Shown: positions 49,933 to 60,956, numbered from the stretch's first letter. The stretch is 64,000 nucleotides of DNA from Idiomarina sp. X4 (GCF_002808045.1 NZ_CP025000.1:186001-250000); one strand, 5' to 3'. A program made the numbers and translations. Notes: generated by a model from the letters alone, not told the origin.

Positions 49933-51653
49933 AAGCCGTAAACTTGCTCGTTGTTTTACTCATACTATTCAGTGGAGTCGCAAGCGCTGATGTAACTGAG
50001 GTAACAGCAACGGTCGACAGAAACCCAGTAACCGCAAACGAGTCTTTTGTGCTGACAGTCACGGTTAACGATGACGTATCAAATAATGCATTTGAGGCAT
50101 CTAAGCTACTGCAGGACTTTGTTGTCGGCCGAACCTCTGTCAGCCGTCAAACCTCCATGATAAACGGTAGACTGAGCAAACAAACGCGCTTTACCACGGT
50201 ACTTATTCCGCAGTCTCCCGGCGAGTACACCATTCCGGAAATTACTATTAAGGGAGTGTCGTCTAAACCAATTAATTTGCGAGTGCTTGAACAGGGAAGC
50301 GACAGCAACACTGAGCAGAGAATTGCCTTTATTGAAGCGCAAATTGATTCAACCAATGTCTATTTTCAACAGCCAGTTACCTATGTTGCCCGCCTGTTTC
50401 TGGCAGCCGACTTAAATAAAGGTAATCTGGTGCCACCTCAGGTCGACAATGCCGATGTGCAACAGATAGGCCGTGACGAAGAAAGCACACAAATGGTCAA
50501 CGGTCGCCGTTATAAGGTTTACCAACGCGTTTACCAAATAACGCCTAACAAATCAGGCTCTATCACCATACCCGGCGCTCGTTTTGACGGTGAGGTTTTC
50601 ACACAGGGGCAGCGCTCAATCTTTTCCTCTTTTTCAAACACCCAACCAGTGAGCGCAATAGCCGAAGGCATTGACGTTAATGTGCAACCGGTGCCGGACT
50701 CATGGACCGGACACTGGTTACCTAGCGAGTTGGTCAGCTTATCAGCATCAATAAGCCCAGAGCAGGAGGAGTACAAAGCTGGAGAGCCTATTACATTGTC
50801 TTATATGCTGACGGCGGTGGGAGTTAAACCTGAGCAACTACCAGAAATAGCACCAGACTTTCCGAGCAGCTTCAGAGTCTACCCAGACAACGATGAAACC
50901 GACAGTTTCACTCGAAATGGTGTGGTGATCTCTCAAAAAACTGTCAGTTTTGCGCTTGTACCAGAGCAAGCAGGTAATTTAACAATTCCTGAGTTTGAGC
51001 TGCCTTGGTTCAATACCAAAACCGAGCAACGAACCTTGGCTAAAACGGAGAGTATGACCTTGCCCGTGATCATGCCTGCAGGCATGACGCAAAGTGATAT
51101 CACTGAGGCTGCGCCGACTGACAGCAAGCCAGACTCTGAACATACTGAAATTACGAACACCTCTGAGAGACCGGACAACAATACGGTTGCGTCTAAACCG
51201 TTGGTTCCGATCTGGGTCATCGGGGCCTTAGCGGTCGGATTAGCCATTTCGTTGATGCTTAACCTGTACCTGCTGATTAAGCGCAATAGTGTTAAACGCC
51301 AGGAGAAAACCGTTAAGCCTGAAAACGCAGATAATTTGAACCGCAGTAAATCATGGCAAGACTTTCAGAAAGCCTGCAAAAACAGCGATGCTAAAGCAGC
51401 ACAAGAGAGCCTTATTAATTGGGCTCATACGCATTTGGACGTTTCTGTTAATAGCCTGTCGGAGGTTGCTAAGCATCTGAATATTGAGGACGAAATAACG
51501 CCGCTGCAGGCGTCCCTATACAATGCTGGTGGCTCTCAATGGACAGAAGGTAAAGTGCTTTATCAGAAAGTCAGAAAGCAAGTAGACAATTTGAACGTAA
51601 AAAAACAACACTCAAACTTGCCGCAACTGTACCCTACCCATCTTAAGAAATAA
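49926..51653 (+). CDS. BatD-like protein (oxygen-tolerance family)
   Basis: The 575-residue protein has a signal peptide (about 1-20, ending VASA), repeated immunoglobulin-like beta domains in the periplasm (starting EVTATVDRNPVTANESFVLT), a membrane helix (about 418-440, VPIWVIGALAVGLAISLMLN) and a cytoplasmic tail of about 135 residues. This is the BatD layout. It overlaps the previous gene by seven bases and ends the operon at a shared terminator. Confidence 0.88.
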   Translation: MVKAVNLLVVLLILFSGVASADVTEVTATVDRNPVTANESFVLTVTVNDDVSNNAFEASKLLQDFVVGRTSVSRQTSMINGRLSKQTRFTTVLIPQSPGEYTIPEITIKGVSSKPINLRVLEQGSDSNTEQRIAFIEAQIDSTNVYFQQPVTYVARLFLAADLNKGNLVPPQVDNADVQQIGRDEESTQMVNGRRYKVYQRVYQITPNKSGSITIPGARFDGEVFTQGQRSIFSSFSNTQPVSAIAEGIDVNVQPVPDSWTGHWLPSELVSLSASISPEQEEYKAGEPITLSYMLTAVGVKPEQLPEIAPDFPSSFRVYPDNDETDSFTRNGVVISQKTVSFALVPEQAGNLTIPEFELPWFNTKTEQRTLAKTESMTLPVIMPAGMTQSDITEAAPTDSKPDSEHTEITNTSERPDNNTVASKPLVPIWVIGALAVGLAISLMLNLYLLIKRNSVKRQEKTVKPENADNLNRSKSWQDFQKACKNSDAKAAQESLINWAHTHLDVSVNSLSEVAKHLNIEDEITPLQASLYNAGGSQWTEGKVLYQKVRKQVDNLNVKKQHSNLPQLYPTHLKK

Positions 51654-51676
51654 AAAAGCCCGGCTAAAGCCGGGCT
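51652..51676. terminator. Shared terminator between batD-like gene and ppiD
   Basis: AGCCCGGC-taaa-GCCGGGCT. On the minus strand it is followed by six T and serves ppiD well. On the plus strand the T-run is poor, so termination of the Bat operon is probably weaker. Confidence 0.85.
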
Positions 51677-51703
51677 CTTAACTTCCAACCACTCCGTAGT
51701 TAC

Positions 51704-53572
51704 TTACTGAAGACGCATTCTGCGAATTTCGGCATCCGCTTTTAACGTATCAATAAATGACTGAAGCATTACCTGAGCCTTACGGTTTTGTAATTGCTCT
51801 TTTAAACCATCCATTTGAGCTTCGTCTGGGTTACCGGCTGTTACTGAGGTTAACGCAACGATTGCAGCATCCCCGTTAGGTAATGTAACAGCCTCATAAG
51901 TAGGCTCGCCATTTGCCTTAGGTGTCAGGCTAAACAGTTCCTGCACTAAAGTGCTTGCGTACTCACGGTTATTACGTTGAATGCTATCAACTAACGTAAC
52001 CTCTTCACCCGGCTCTGTACCCGCTCGCCATTGTTCAGCTGTTTCCTGTGCCTGTTGCAGAGCAAGCTGCTGAGCCTTCTCTACGCGCAATTGCTCGACA
52101 ATTTGGTCACGAACTTCAGCCATATCTTTCACACGCTCTGGCTGGTGCTCAGTCACGCGGACAACCAATGAACGATCATCCGTTGTTTCTATAATTTCAC
52201 TGTTCAACTTCTCATCAATGAGCTGTTCAGAGAAAATGTTGTTCAGCACAACATCGTCACTCAACGTTGTCGGAGCACGGTTTCGTGTAAATAAGTCTGT
52301 GCGTTTCACTTCAACACCCAGCTCTTCAGCGGCAGGTTCTAGCGTGTCTGGCTGCTCGAACGAGATTTCCGCCAGCTTTTGCTGCAGCTCGAAATAACGA
52401 TCTTCCGCTTGTTGAGCCAGTAACTGCTGTTTCACTTCGTCTTTGACTTCATCGAAAGGCGTCACAGAGCCAGGTCGTAAGTCTGTCAGCTTAATAATGT
52501 GATAACCGAAGCTGGTCTCAACAACACCAGAAGTATCTCCTACGTTCTCAAGCGCAAAGGCTGCATCGTCAAAGTCTTCATCCATTACGCCTTTCTCTAT
52601 CCAGTCAAGGTCACCGCCTTGTTCCGCAGAGAAAGTATCATCTGAATAGGACTGAGCAACTTCAGCAAAATCGGCACCGCTTTGTAGTTCCTGAAGCGCC
52701 TCTTCCGCTTTCTGCTGCGCATTTTCAGTATCATGCTCAATCAAAATGTGAGAAACACGGCGTTCTTCTTCTGTCGTATACTGTTGCTGGCGTTCTTCAT
52801 AGTATTGACGCACTTCATCTTCAGTAATGTCCACCGACTGCTCAATGTCGGCTAGCGACAGTTCAACATAAGCCACGCTAAGCTGTTCTTCTGTACGGAA
52901 CATATCCTGATTTTGCTGATAGAAAGTGTCGACATCAGTGTCAGTAATTTCCACTGCATCAGCAAAGTCTTCGTTGTTAAGTACCAGAAAACCACCTGAA
53001 CGTGTTTGACTTTGCAAGCGCATAAACGCCAAAGCTTCCGGCGTTAGGACGAATTCGCTGCCGGCAAGCCCGCGCAATAACTGATTGCGAGTCATGTCCT
53101 GTTGCATTAGGTTGGCAAAAGACTCCGGCGTATACCCCGCATTTCGTAATGACATTAAATAAATGTCATTATCGAACTGTCCGGCTGTACGGAACTGAGG
53201 AATATCACGAATAGCCGCTTTTACCTGGTCTGGACCAACACGCATTCCCTGAGACTCTGCATATTGTCTCAGTAGTTCCTGGTCAATGAGTTGTTCCAAC
53301 ACACCACTTCTTACGTTTTTCATGTAGTTGGGGTCTGAAGTGATGGCAGAAAACATATCGCCGAACTGCTCTTGTAAGCGGCTCCGCTCGTTTTCATAAG
53401 CTCTGTCATAAGCACTTTGAGGAATTTCTTCCCCGTTAACTTCTGCTACAGCGTCTTCTGTGCCACTGGTGATATAGCCACCAACACCTGCTAAAGCAAA
53501 AGTTAGAATGATTAATACCAGAATGGCTTTAGCAGTAAAGCTCTGCGAACCTTCCCGAATCCTCTCTAACAT
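51704..53572 (-). CDS. ppiD: Periplasmic folding chaperone PpiD
   Basis: PpiD is a membrane-anchored parvulin-like chaperone at the Sec translocon. The 622-residue protein has an N-terminal helix (about 13-33), an SurA-like chaperone region, one parvulin domain (about 265-360; RRVSHILIEHD, AEVAQSYSDDTFSAEQGGDL, TSFGYHIIKL) and a long C-terminal region. It follows hupB across a terminator and has its own -10 at 53611-53616. Confidence 0.95.
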   Translation of the reverse strand: MLERIREGSQSFTAKAILVLIILTFALAGVGGYITSGTEDAVAEVNGEEIPQSAYDRAYENERSRLQEQFGDMFSAITSDPNYMKNVRSGVLEQLIDQELLRQYAESQGMRVGPDQVKAAIRDIPQFRTAGQFDNDIYLMSLRNAGYTPESFANLMQQDMTRNQLLRGLAGSEFVLTPEALAFMRLQSQTRSGGFLVLNNEDFADAVEITDTDVDTFYQQNQDMFRTEEQLSVAYVELSLADIEQSVDITEDEVRQYYEERQQQYTTEEERRVSHILIEHDTENAQQKAEEALQELQSGADFAEVAQSYSDDTFSAEQGGDLDWIEKGVMDEDFDDAAFALENVGDTSGVVETSFGYHIIKLTDLRPGSVTPFDEVKDEVKQQLLAQQAEDRYFELQQKLAEISFEQPDTLEPAAEELGVEVKRTDLFTRNRAPTTLSDDVVLNNIFSEQLIDEKLNSEIIETTDDRSLVVRVTEHQPERVKDMAEVRDQIVEQLRVEKAQQLALQQAQETAEQWRAGTEPGEEVTLVDSIQRNNREYASTLVQELFSLTPKANGEPTYEAVTLPNGDAAIVALTSVTAGNPDEAQMDGLKEQLQNRKAQVMLQSFIDTLKADAEIRRMRLQ

Positions 53573-53601
53573 AATAAGGCTTTCCTAATTTACCGGTAAA
53601 A

Positions 53602-53629
53602 CGACGAGACATTATAAGTAGATTCGTCG
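53602..53629 (-). promoter_or_regulatory. ppiD promoter -10 within an inverted repeat
   Basis: A TATAAT (53611-53616, minus strand) lies 38 bases before the ppiD ATG. It is flanked by CGACGA / TCGTCG, a perfect 6-bp dyad. The -35 is weak (TGAGTT at 17 bases). Confidence 0.5.
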
Positions 53630-53649
53630 CAAAACTCACCCTTCAGATA

Positions 53650-53680
53650 AAAAATAACCCGAGGTTTTAAACCCCGGGTT
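53650..53680 (-). terminator. Intrinsic terminator of hupB
   Basis: AACCCG-GGTTT pairs with AAACC-CGGGTT (one mismatch), followed by A and six T on the minus strand, about 38 bases past the hupB stop. Confidence 0.85.
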
Positions 53681-53718
53681 ACTATTTAATTCAATAAAAA
53701 AGCGCTAACGCGCCTTTC

Positions 53719-53991
53719 TTAGTTTACTGCGTCTTTCAGTGCTTTACCTGCTTTGAAAGAAGGTACTTTAGCTGCAGCGATCTGAATGGTCTCACCAGTT
53801 TGTGGGTTACGACCAGTGCGAGCAGAACGCTCACGTACACTAAATGTACCGAAGCCAACTAATGCGACTTGGTCATCTTTTTTCAGAGCATCAGTTACTG
53901 CATCGATCATTGAGTCCAGAGCACGACCAGCAGCAGCCTTAGAAATATCTGCACCTGCCGCGATTTTGTCAATAAGCTGAGACTTGTTCAC
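53719..53991 (-). CDS. hupB: DNA-binding protein HU-beta
   Basis: HU is the abundant histone-like nucleoid protein. The 90 residues match HU-beta exactly in length, with [40 protein letters not shown] and the C-terminal [15 protein letters not shown]. It starts at GTG 53991 with AAGGGG eight bases upstream. It lies between lon and ppiD, as in E. coli. Confidence 0.98.
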   Translation of the reverse strand: MNKSQLIDKIAAGADISKAAAGRALDSMIDAVTDALKKDDQVALVGFGTFSVRERSARTGRNPQTGETIQIAAAKVPSFKAGKALKDAVN

Positions 53992-54061
53992 AGTATCATC
54001 CCCTTAGATTGTTATTATCAAGTTTCCGTGGTTCCATTCGGTTTTAAATGGGCCGACAACG

Positions 54062-54090
54062 TTTATATCAAGGTTGATATTATTGTTCAA
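54062..54090 (-). promoter_or_regulatory. Promoter of hupB with operator-like dyad
   Basis: TTGAAC - 17 bases - TATAAA on the minus strand, 70 bases before the GTG. The spacer and -10 contain the perfect inverted repeat ATATCAA-cc-TTGATAT (54065-54080), a possible repressor site. Confidence 0.75.
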
Positions 54091-54212
54091 GCACGTTTAT
54101 TACCGAACGTATTTCTTTCCCAGCTCCTCTGAGAGTCCCCTCAGAAGTAGCTATGAACCTTAGGCTACCACAGTCTTACAGATTGAAAACCCTTTTTACG
54201 CACTTTTTAACG

Positions 54213-54257
54213 AAAAAATGCGGGCTGAGGGCTAAATTCGCACCTGCAGACCGCATT
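54213..54257 (-). terminator. Intrinsic terminator of lon
   Basis: AATGCGG-CTG-AGG pairs with CCT-CAG-CCGCATT with one mismatch and one bulge, followed by a T-run on the minus strand, about 37 bases past the lon stop. Confidence 0.7.
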
Positions 54258-54294
54258 CTACCGTCCAAATATGACTTTAGTATTACCGCTAAGG

Positions 54295-56619
54295 TTAATC
54301 CTTCACCAACGCCACATCGAGCACTTCGTCTATCCACTTCACCGGCTGGATAACCAAGTCTTCCTTGACGTTGTCGGCGATTTCTTTTAAATCACGCTCG
54401 TTATCTTTTGGTATCAACACGTGTTTAATACCGCCACGGTGCGCTGCCAGGAGTTTTTCTTTTAAGCCCCCAATAGCCAGCACTTCACCGCGCAAGGTAA
54501 TTTCACCGGTCATAGCCACATCAGAACGCACTGGCTTACCTGTAAGCGACGACACCATAGCGGTGACCATCGCAATACCGGCGCTAGGTCCATCTTTCGG
54601 CGTTGCCCCTTCAGGTACGTGAACGTGAATATCGCGCTTCTCATGGAAGTCTTCGGCAATACCCAGCTTATCTGCACGGCTACGAACAACCGTCAAAGCC
54701 GTTTGAATGGACTCTTGCATGACATCGCCCAATGAGCCGGTGCTGGTAGTTTTTCCTTTACCGGCGACATTCGTTGCCTCTATAGTCAGCAGGTCGCCAC
54801 CCACTTCCGTCCAGGCGAGTCCTGTGACTTGACCCACTTGGTTAGCTTCTTCTGCTTTACCATAGTCAAACCGTTGCACACCTAAGTAATCACTTAGATT
54901 GTCGCCATTAATTTCGACGTGCGTTATTGATTTATCGAGCAGAATTGTTTTTACCGCTTTACGGCAAAGACGTGACAATTCACGCTCAAGGTTACGAACA
55001 CCCGCTTCACGCGTGTAATAACGGATGATGCCAATAATCGCGCTATCATCAACGGTAATTTCTTTTTTCTTAAGGCCGTTACGCTCAATTTGCTTCGGCA
55101 GTAAATGGCGCTTAGCAATGTTCAGCTTTTCGTCTTCGGTATAGCCTGATAAGCGAATGACTTCCATACGATCCAGTAACGGCGCAGGAATGTTCATACT
55201 GTTTGACGTGGCAACAAACATTACGTCAGACAGGTCATAATCCACTTCCAGATAATGGTCGTTAAAGTTCACGTTTTGCTCTGGATCCAGCACTTCCAAT
55301 AACGCAGAAGCCGGGTCGCCACGCATATCCGCAGACATTTTATCAATTTCGTCCAGCAGGAATAACGGGTTGCGAACCCCTACTTTCGACATTTTCTGAA
55401 TCAGCTTACCAGGCATTGAACCTATGTATGTACGACGGTGGCCACGAATTTCGGCTTCATCGCGAACGCCACCTAAGGCCATGCGAACGTACTGACGACC
55501 TGTCGCTTTCGCTATCGATTGACCCAGCGAGGTTTTACCCACGCCCGGCGGACCGACTAAGCACAATATCGCCCCCTTAACTTTGGTCGTGCGCTGTTGC
55601 ACCGCGAGGTATTCAATGATGCGCTCTTTTACCTTCTCTAAACCGTAGTGATCGGCGTCGAGAATTTTTTCAGCATTAGCCAGGTCTTTCTTAATGCGTG
55701 AACGCTTTTTCCATGGTACTGCCACCATCCAGTCAATATAGCCCCGCACAACCGTGGCTTCAGCCGACATAGGTGACATCATTTTCAGCTTCTGCAGCTC
55801 GGCTTCGGTTTTCTTTTTCGCCTCAGCCGGCATTTGCGCGTCGTCTATTTTTTTCTGCAGCTGCTCAAATTCATCAACGCCGTCTTCGCTCTCACCTAGC
55901 TCTTTTTGAATGGCTTTCATTTGCTCATTCAAATAATACTCGCGCTGACTCTTCTCCATCTGTTTTTTCACACGACTGCGAATGCGCTTTTCAACCTGGA
56001 GAATATCAATTTCGCCTTCCATCAGCGCCATCAGGTGCTCAATGCGTTCACGCACATCGGTAATTTCAAGCACAGCTTGTTTTTCTGCCAGCTTCAGTGG
56101 CATATGCGCGGCCATGGTATCAGCGAGACGATCCAAGTCTTCAATGCCAGACAACGAGGTCAACACTTCCGGCGGAATTTTTTTGTTGAGCTTGACGTAT
56201 CCTTCAAACTGATTCAGTGCTGAGCGAATCAGCACCTCTTCTTCTTTCTCGGACAAAGCTTCAGCGGCGAGGTAATGAATATTCGCTTCAAAATACTCTT
56301 CGCTGTCTTTTAATTCATCTAACTGAGCGCGTTGTTTACCTTCGACCAGTACCTTCACAGTCCCGTCAGGTAGCTTCAGCAGCTGCAAAATCGTTGCAAC
56401 CGTGCCAACTTGGTAAATATCGTCTTTTTCCGGCTCGTCTATTGATGCGTCTTTTTGCGCTGCCAAAAAAACCTGCTTGTCTGCATCCATGGCAGCTTGT
56501 AAACAGCGAATTGACTTTTCCCTGCCTACAAACAGTGGAATTACCATATGCGGGTAAACCACTACATCTCGCAACGGCAGAACTGGCATCGTTAATTGTT
56601 CGGTGCGTTCTTCGCTCAT
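54295..56619 (-). CDS. lon: ATP-dependent protease Lon
   Basis: Lon is the soluble AAA+ serine protease that degrades misfolded and regulatory proteins. The 774-residue protein has the N-terminal substrate domain ([20 protein letters not shown]), Walker [16 protein letters not shown] (about 350-364), Walker [12 protein letters not shown], and the Ser-Lys dyad (Ser in [11 protein letters not shown] near 672, Lys in [10 protein letters not shown] near 715). I chose the ATG at 56619 ([10 protein letters not shown]), with GGGAG nine bases upstream; an in-frame ATG 20 codons earlier would start inside the promoter. A sigma-32-like promoter precedes it. Confidence 0.97.
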   Translation of the reverse strand: MSEERTEQLTMPVLPLRDVVVYPHMVIPLFVGREKSIRCLQAAMDADKQVFLAAQKDASIDEPEKDDIYQVGTVATILQLLKLPDGTVKVLVEGKQRAQLDELKDSEEYFEANIHYLAAEALSEKEEEVLIRSALNQFEGYVKLNKKIPPEVLTSLSGIEDLDRLADTMAAHMPLKLAEKQAVLEITDVRERIEHLMALMEGEIDILQVEKRIRSRVKKQMEKSQREYYLNEQMKAIQKELGESEDGVDEFEQLQKKIDDAQMPAEAKKKTEAELQKLKMMSPMSAEATVVRGYIDWMVAVPWKKRSRIKKDLANAEKILDADHYGLEKVKERIIEYLAVQQRTTKVKGAILCLVGPPGVGKTSLGQSIAKATGRQYVRMALGGVRDEAEIRGHRRTYIGSMPGKLIQKMSKVGVRNPLFLLDEIDKMSADMRGDPASALLEVLDPEQNVNFNDHYLEVDYDLSDVMFVATSNSMNIPAPLLDRMEVIRLSGYTEDEKLNIAKRHLLPKQIERNGLKKKEITVDDSAIIGIIRYYTREAGVRNLERELSRLCRKAVKTILLDKSITHVEINGDNLSDYLGVQRFDYGKAEEANQVGQVTGLAWTEVGGDLLTIEATNVAGKGKTTSTGSLGDVMQESIQTALTVVRSRADKLGIAEDFHEKRDIHVHVPEGATPKDGPSAGIAMVTAMVSSLTGKPVRSDVAMTGEITLRGEVLAIGGLKEKLLAAHRGGIKHVLIPKDNERDLKEIADNVKEDLVIQPVKWIDEVLDVALVKD

Positions 56620-56651
56620 TAATCTTTTCTCCCGACCTTGGTTTACTCTGT

Positions 56652-56680
56652 TATATGCGGTCTTTCGGCTAAAGTTCAAT
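56652..56680 (-). promoter_or_regulatory. lon promoter, sigma-32-like with overlapping sigma-70
   Basis: ATTGAAC - 13 bases - CCGCATATA fits the heat-shock consensus with few mismatches. The same DNA reads TTGAAC - 18 - TATAAC for sigma-70. It lies just after the clpX terminator. lon is a sigma-32 gene in E. coli. Confidence 0.65.
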
Positions 56681-56689
56681 CCTTAACAG

Positions 56690-56714
56690 AAAAAAAGGGC
56701 CAAATGGCCCTTTT
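56690..56714 (-). terminator. Intrinsic terminator of clpX
   Basis: AAAAGGGCCA / TGGCCCTTTT with a very short loop, followed by T-rich sequence on the minus strand, 27 bases past the clpX stop. Confidence 0.85.
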
Positions 56715-56740
56715 GTTGATTACTTTTAATGCAATTTAAG

Positions 56741-58018
<1,278 letters not shown>

Positions 58019-58043
58019 TCTACTCTCCTACCACAAATACAAC

Positions 58044-58664
58044 TTAGGCTTCTTCGCCGCGTTGACTCAAAATACCGTCAACCAGGCCATAATCAACCGC
58101 TTCTTCGGCTGCCAGGAAGTGGTCACGATCCGTATCTCTCGCCACTTTATCGTAATCTTGCCCGGTGTTCTCAGATAACATACGGTTCAGGCGTTCTTTC
58201 AGATCCAAAATTTGCTTCGCATGAATTTCAAAGTCTGATGCTTGTCCCTGGAAACCACCTAACGGTTGATGAATCATAACGCGAGAATTTGGCAAACAAT
58301 AACGCTTACCTTTTGCACCACCGGCAAGCAAAAACGCGCCCATGCTAGCCGCTTGTCCCATACAAACGGTACTCACATCAGGCTTAATAAAGCGCATGGT
58401 GTCGTAAATCGCCATACCTGCTGTCACAACACCACCGGGTGAATTGATATAGAGATAAATATCTTTGTCAGGGTTGTCAGATTCTAAAAATAAAAGCTGA
58501 GCCACAATGAGATTAGCCATGTGGTCTTCCACCTGACCACAACAAAAAATAACGCGCTCTTTTAATAAGCGCGAATAAATATCATAAGAGCGCTCCCCTT
58601 TTGATGTCTGTTCGACAACCATAGGGACTAGCTGTGCCATCGGATCCTGAATATCGCTCGACAT
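58044..58664 (-). CDS. clpP: ATP-dependent Clp protease proteolytic subunit ClpP
   Basis: ClpP forms the tetradecameric serine protease chamber. The 206-residue protein keeps the catalytic triad: Ser in [12 protein letters not shown] (near 110), His in [12 protein letters not shown] (near 135) and the Asp in [12 protein letters not shown] (near 185). AGGAG lies about 11 bases before the ATG. It is between tig and clpX, the conserved order. Confidence 0.98.
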   Translation of the reverse strand: MSSDIQDPMAQLVPMVVEQTSKGERSYDIYSRLLKERVIFCCGQVEDHMANLIVAQLLFLESDNPDKDIYLYINSPGGVVTAGMAIYDTMRFIKPDVSTVCMGQAASMGAFLLAGGAKGKRYCLPNSRVMIHQPLGGFQGQASDFEIHAKQILDLKERLNRMLSENTGQDYDKVARDTDRDHFLAAEEAVDYGLVDGILSQRGEEA

Positions 58665-58686
58665 GTTTTATAAAGCTCCTGAAATA

Positions 58687-58717
58687 AAAATGGCTCGTAT
58701 GAGGTCATACGAGCCAT
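58687..58717 (-). terminator. Strong hairpin between tig and clpP
   Basis: ATGGCTCGTATG and CATACGAGCCAT form a 12-bp stem with a 4-base loop, followed by TTTTTA on the minus strand. It fits a tig terminator. It also touches the -10 of the putative clpP promoter. Confidence 0.8.
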
Positions 58718-58745
58718 TAAACCAAGCTGTGGCGTGCCCCGTCAA
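58716..58745 (-). promoter_or_regulatory. Possible sigma-70 promoter of clpP
   Basis: TTGACG - 18 bases - TTTAAT on the minus strand. Transcription would begin inside the hairpin that follows. No sigma-32 match was seen here. Confidence 0.45.
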
Positions 58746-58760
58746 GGACTCACGCTGACA

Positions 58761-60062
58761 TTATTGTTGTTTTGGATTCATAATGTCGTCAAAGCTTGCT
58801 TTTTTATCTTTGACTGACGCTTTTTCCAAAACCAAATCGATTGCTTGTTCTTCTAACGCCAAGTTACGAACTTGCTGCATCATGTCGTTATTAGACTTGT
58901 AGTACTCAACAACTTCTTGCGGATCTTCATACGCAGACGCCGCAGTCGCAATAATTTCGTCTACTTTTTCGTCATCAGCTTTAAGTTCGTTTGAACGAAT
59001 AACTTCACCTAGCAGTAAGCCAACTTTGACACGTTCTTTCGCTTGTTCTTCAAACAGTTCTGCCGGAAGTTCAGGCATTTGGTCTGCGTTACCGCCAAAG
59101 CGCTGTGCAGCCTGCTTGCGCAGTTGATCAATTTCCTGATCAATCATTGCTTTTGGCATTTCAACGTCGTTAGTTTCAACAAGACCTTTCAACACTTGCT
59201 CTTTCACCTTCGACTTCACTGCATTTTTCAGTTCGCGTTCCATGTTTTTACGAACTTCATCTTTCAGTGCGTCTACACCGCCTTCTTTCACACCGAACAT
59301 AGCAACGAATTCGTCGTTCAGTTCAGGCAGCTCACGCTCTTCAACTTTCTTAGCAGTAACAACGAACTGAGCGTCTTTACCTTTCAAGTTTTCGGCGTGA
59401 TAGTCTTCAGGGAAAGTGACTTCAATGGTCTTCTCTTCACCTGCTTTTATGCCTTTAATTTGGTCTTCAAAGCCAGGGATCATACGGCCTTCGCCTAACT
59501 CTAAAGCGAAGTCGTCAGCTTTACCGCCTTCAAATTCTTCACCGTCGATAGAGCCGACAAAGTCCATAGTGACGCGATCACCTTTCTTAGACTTACGCTT
59601 AACTTCTTTCCAGCTTGCATGTTGTTTTTGCAAGGTTTCAAGCATGTTATCAACGTCTTTGTCAGTAACTTCAACCGCAGGCTTCTCAACTTTCACTTTG
59701 TCTAAATCTTTCACTTCAACTTCTGGATACACTTCAAAAGTCGCCGTGAATTCAAGATCTTTACCTGGCTCATTAACTTTAGGTTCAATTGCAGGTGCGC
59801 CAGCAGGGTTCAATTTTTCCTGCATTACCGCTTCAAAATACTTGCTCTGCATAACGCTTGAAGCTGCGCGTGAGCGCGCTTCGCGACCAAACATTTTTTG
59901 TAAAACATTTGGTGGGATTTTGCCCTTACGGAAACCGTTCACGCGGCGGTGACGGTATTCTTCTTTCAATAAGCGTTTTACTTCGCTATCAATTGCATCT
60001 GCCGGGACAGTGATTGTCACGCGGCGTTCTAAACCTTGAGTTGTCTCTACAGAAACCTGCAT
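58761..60062 (-). CDS. tig: Trigger factor
   Basis: Trigger factor is the ribosome-bound chaperone and prolyl isomerase. The 433 residues show the ribosome-docking loop ([17 protein letters not shown], about 43-60), the FKBP-like PPIase domain (about 150-240; [40 protein letters not shown]) and the helical C-terminal arms. It heads the tig-clpP-clpX-lon cluster. Confidence 0.98.
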   Translation of the reverse strand: MQVSVETTQGLERRVTITVPADAIDSEVKRLLKEEYRHRRVNGFRKGKIPPNVLQKMFGREARSRAASSVMQSKYFEAVMQEKLNPAGAPAIEPKVNEPGKDLEFTATFEVYPEVEVKDLDKVKVEKPAVEVTDKDVDNMLETLQKQHASWKEVKRKSKKGDRVTMDFVGSIDGEEFEGGKADDFALELGEGRMIPGFEDQIKGIKAGEEKTIEVTFPEDYHAENLKGKDAQFVVTAKKVEERELPELNDEFVAMFGVKEGGVDALKDEVRKNMERELKNAVKSKVKEQVLKGLVETNDVEMPKAMIDQEIDQLRKQAAQRFGGNADQMPELPAELFEEQAKERVKVGLLLGEVIRSNELKADDEKVDEIIATAASAYEDPQEVVEYYKSNNDMMQQVRNLALEEQAIDLVLEKASVKDKKASFDDIMNPKQQ

Positions 60063-60164
60063 TGCTTCATTACCTCGGTTTCAATCAATGAATGTCGCTC
60101 GCATCTGTTTATCATTATAAAAATGAGATACGGCAACGGCGTTGACCTTTAAAAATGACGCAGC

Positions 60165-60193
60165 ATTATAGCGAGGTGATAGCTAAGAGTCGA
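60165..60193 (-). promoter_or_regulatory. Promoter of tig
   Basis: TCGACT - 17 bases - TATAAT on the minus strand, 103 bases before the tig ATG. Confidence 0.65.
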
Positions 60194-60205
60194 GAGGGTT
60201 TTAGT

Positions 60206-60241
60206 AAAAAACGGGGAGAACGCACGCAGCAGCGCGCGTTC
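60206..60241 (-). terminator. Terminator after the small gene and tRNA cluster
   Basis: GAACGCGCGC-tgct-GCGTGCGTTC (10 bp, one G-U) followed by CCCC and six T on the minus strand, nine bases past the stop of the 74-residue gene. Confidence 0.7.
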
Positions 60242-60249
60242 TTATGTAA

Positions 60250-60474
60250 TTACTCTTCTAGTTGCAGAATTAAGTTATTAATTTCGCCCAGTTTATCCGG
60301 CTTGTCAGCGCCCATATTTTCCTGGTCCGCCACTTCCGTTTCATATTCGTCGTAACGCCACTGCTTTAATATCTTAAGTTTCTGCTCTTTACTAAAATCA
60401 GTGCGGTTCATCACATCTTCTGGCTCGTGAAAAGAACCCGCTGGATTGCGCATACAGGTTTCAAAATCTGCCAT
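60250..60474 (-). CDS. Small conserved-looking protein of unknown function
   Basis: The 74-residue acidic protein (MADFETCMRNPAGSFHEPED, then VMNRTDFSKEQKLKILKQWR) has no signal peptide or membrane helix and is probably mostly helical. I do not know its function. The codon use looks real and GGAGG lies eight bases before the ATG at 60474. It sits between the tRNA cluster and the terminator at 60206-60241, with no terminator between it and the last tRNA, so it may be transcribed with the tRNAs. Confidence 0.7.
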   Translation of the reverse strand: MADFETCMRNPAGSFHEPEDVMNRTDFSKEQKLKILKQWRYDEYETEVADQENMGADKPDKLGEINNLILQLEE

Positions 60475-60568
60475 GATCATGCCCTCCAATTGATAGCAAC
60501 GATACTAATAAGCTTAGCCTTATTGGCGCATTACGCAACTATTGAAGTATTTGATCATGAAGAAATGA

Positions 60569-60645
60569 TGGTCGGCGAGACTGGATTCGAACCAGCGACC
60601 CCTTGGACCCAAACCAAGTGCGCTACCAAACTGCGCTACTCGCCG
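60569..60645 (-). tRNA. tRNA-Pro (TGG), copy 1
   Basis: The 77-nt cloverleaf includes the encoded CCA, with anticodon loop TTTGGGT and anticodon TGG. It is identical over its whole length to the copy at 60880-60956. Confidence 0.96.
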
Positions 60646-60669
60646 AACTAATAATGGGAAATAAAGAAA

Positions 60670-60746
60670 TGGGGTGGATGATGGGACTTGAACCCACGAC
60701 AACCGGAATCACAATCCGGGGCTCTACCAACTGAGCTACACCCACC
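60670..60746 (-). tRNA. tRNA-His (GTG)
   Basis: The 77-nt gene includes the extra G at position -1 that marks tRNA-His, the encoded CCA and anticodon GTG in the loop TTGTGAT. Confidence 0.96.
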
Positions 60747-60772
60747 ACTGAGTGATTTTCTTTGGCGCGTTC

Positions 60773-60849
<77 letters not shown>

Positions 60850-60879
60850 ACTTCGAACCTTACGCTGCCGTCAAGAGAA

Positions 60880-60956
60880 TGGTCGGCGAGACTGGATTCG
60901 AACCAGCGACCCCTTGGACCCAAACCAAGTGCGCTACCAAACTGCGCTACTCGCCG
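60880..60956 (-). tRNA. tRNA-Pro (TGG), copy 2
   Basis: Identical to copy 1 over 77 bases and first in the transcription order Pro-Arg-His-Pro. The repeated copy suggests unequal exchange within the cluster. Confidence 0.96.

Larger units (their letters stand above)
53992..54294. other. Intergenic region between lon and hupB
   Basis: This 303-base stretch holds the lon terminator (54213-54257), the hupB promoter (54062-54090) and a small dyad CTGAG / CTCAG (54127-54142). I see no protein gene in it; short plus-strand reading frames here lack ribosome sites. Confidence 0.7.

Noticed and set aside
54153..54353. 66-codon plus-strand frame between hupB and lon
   Set aside because: No Shine-Dalgarno, it crosses the lon terminator and runs into lon; composition is not coding-like.
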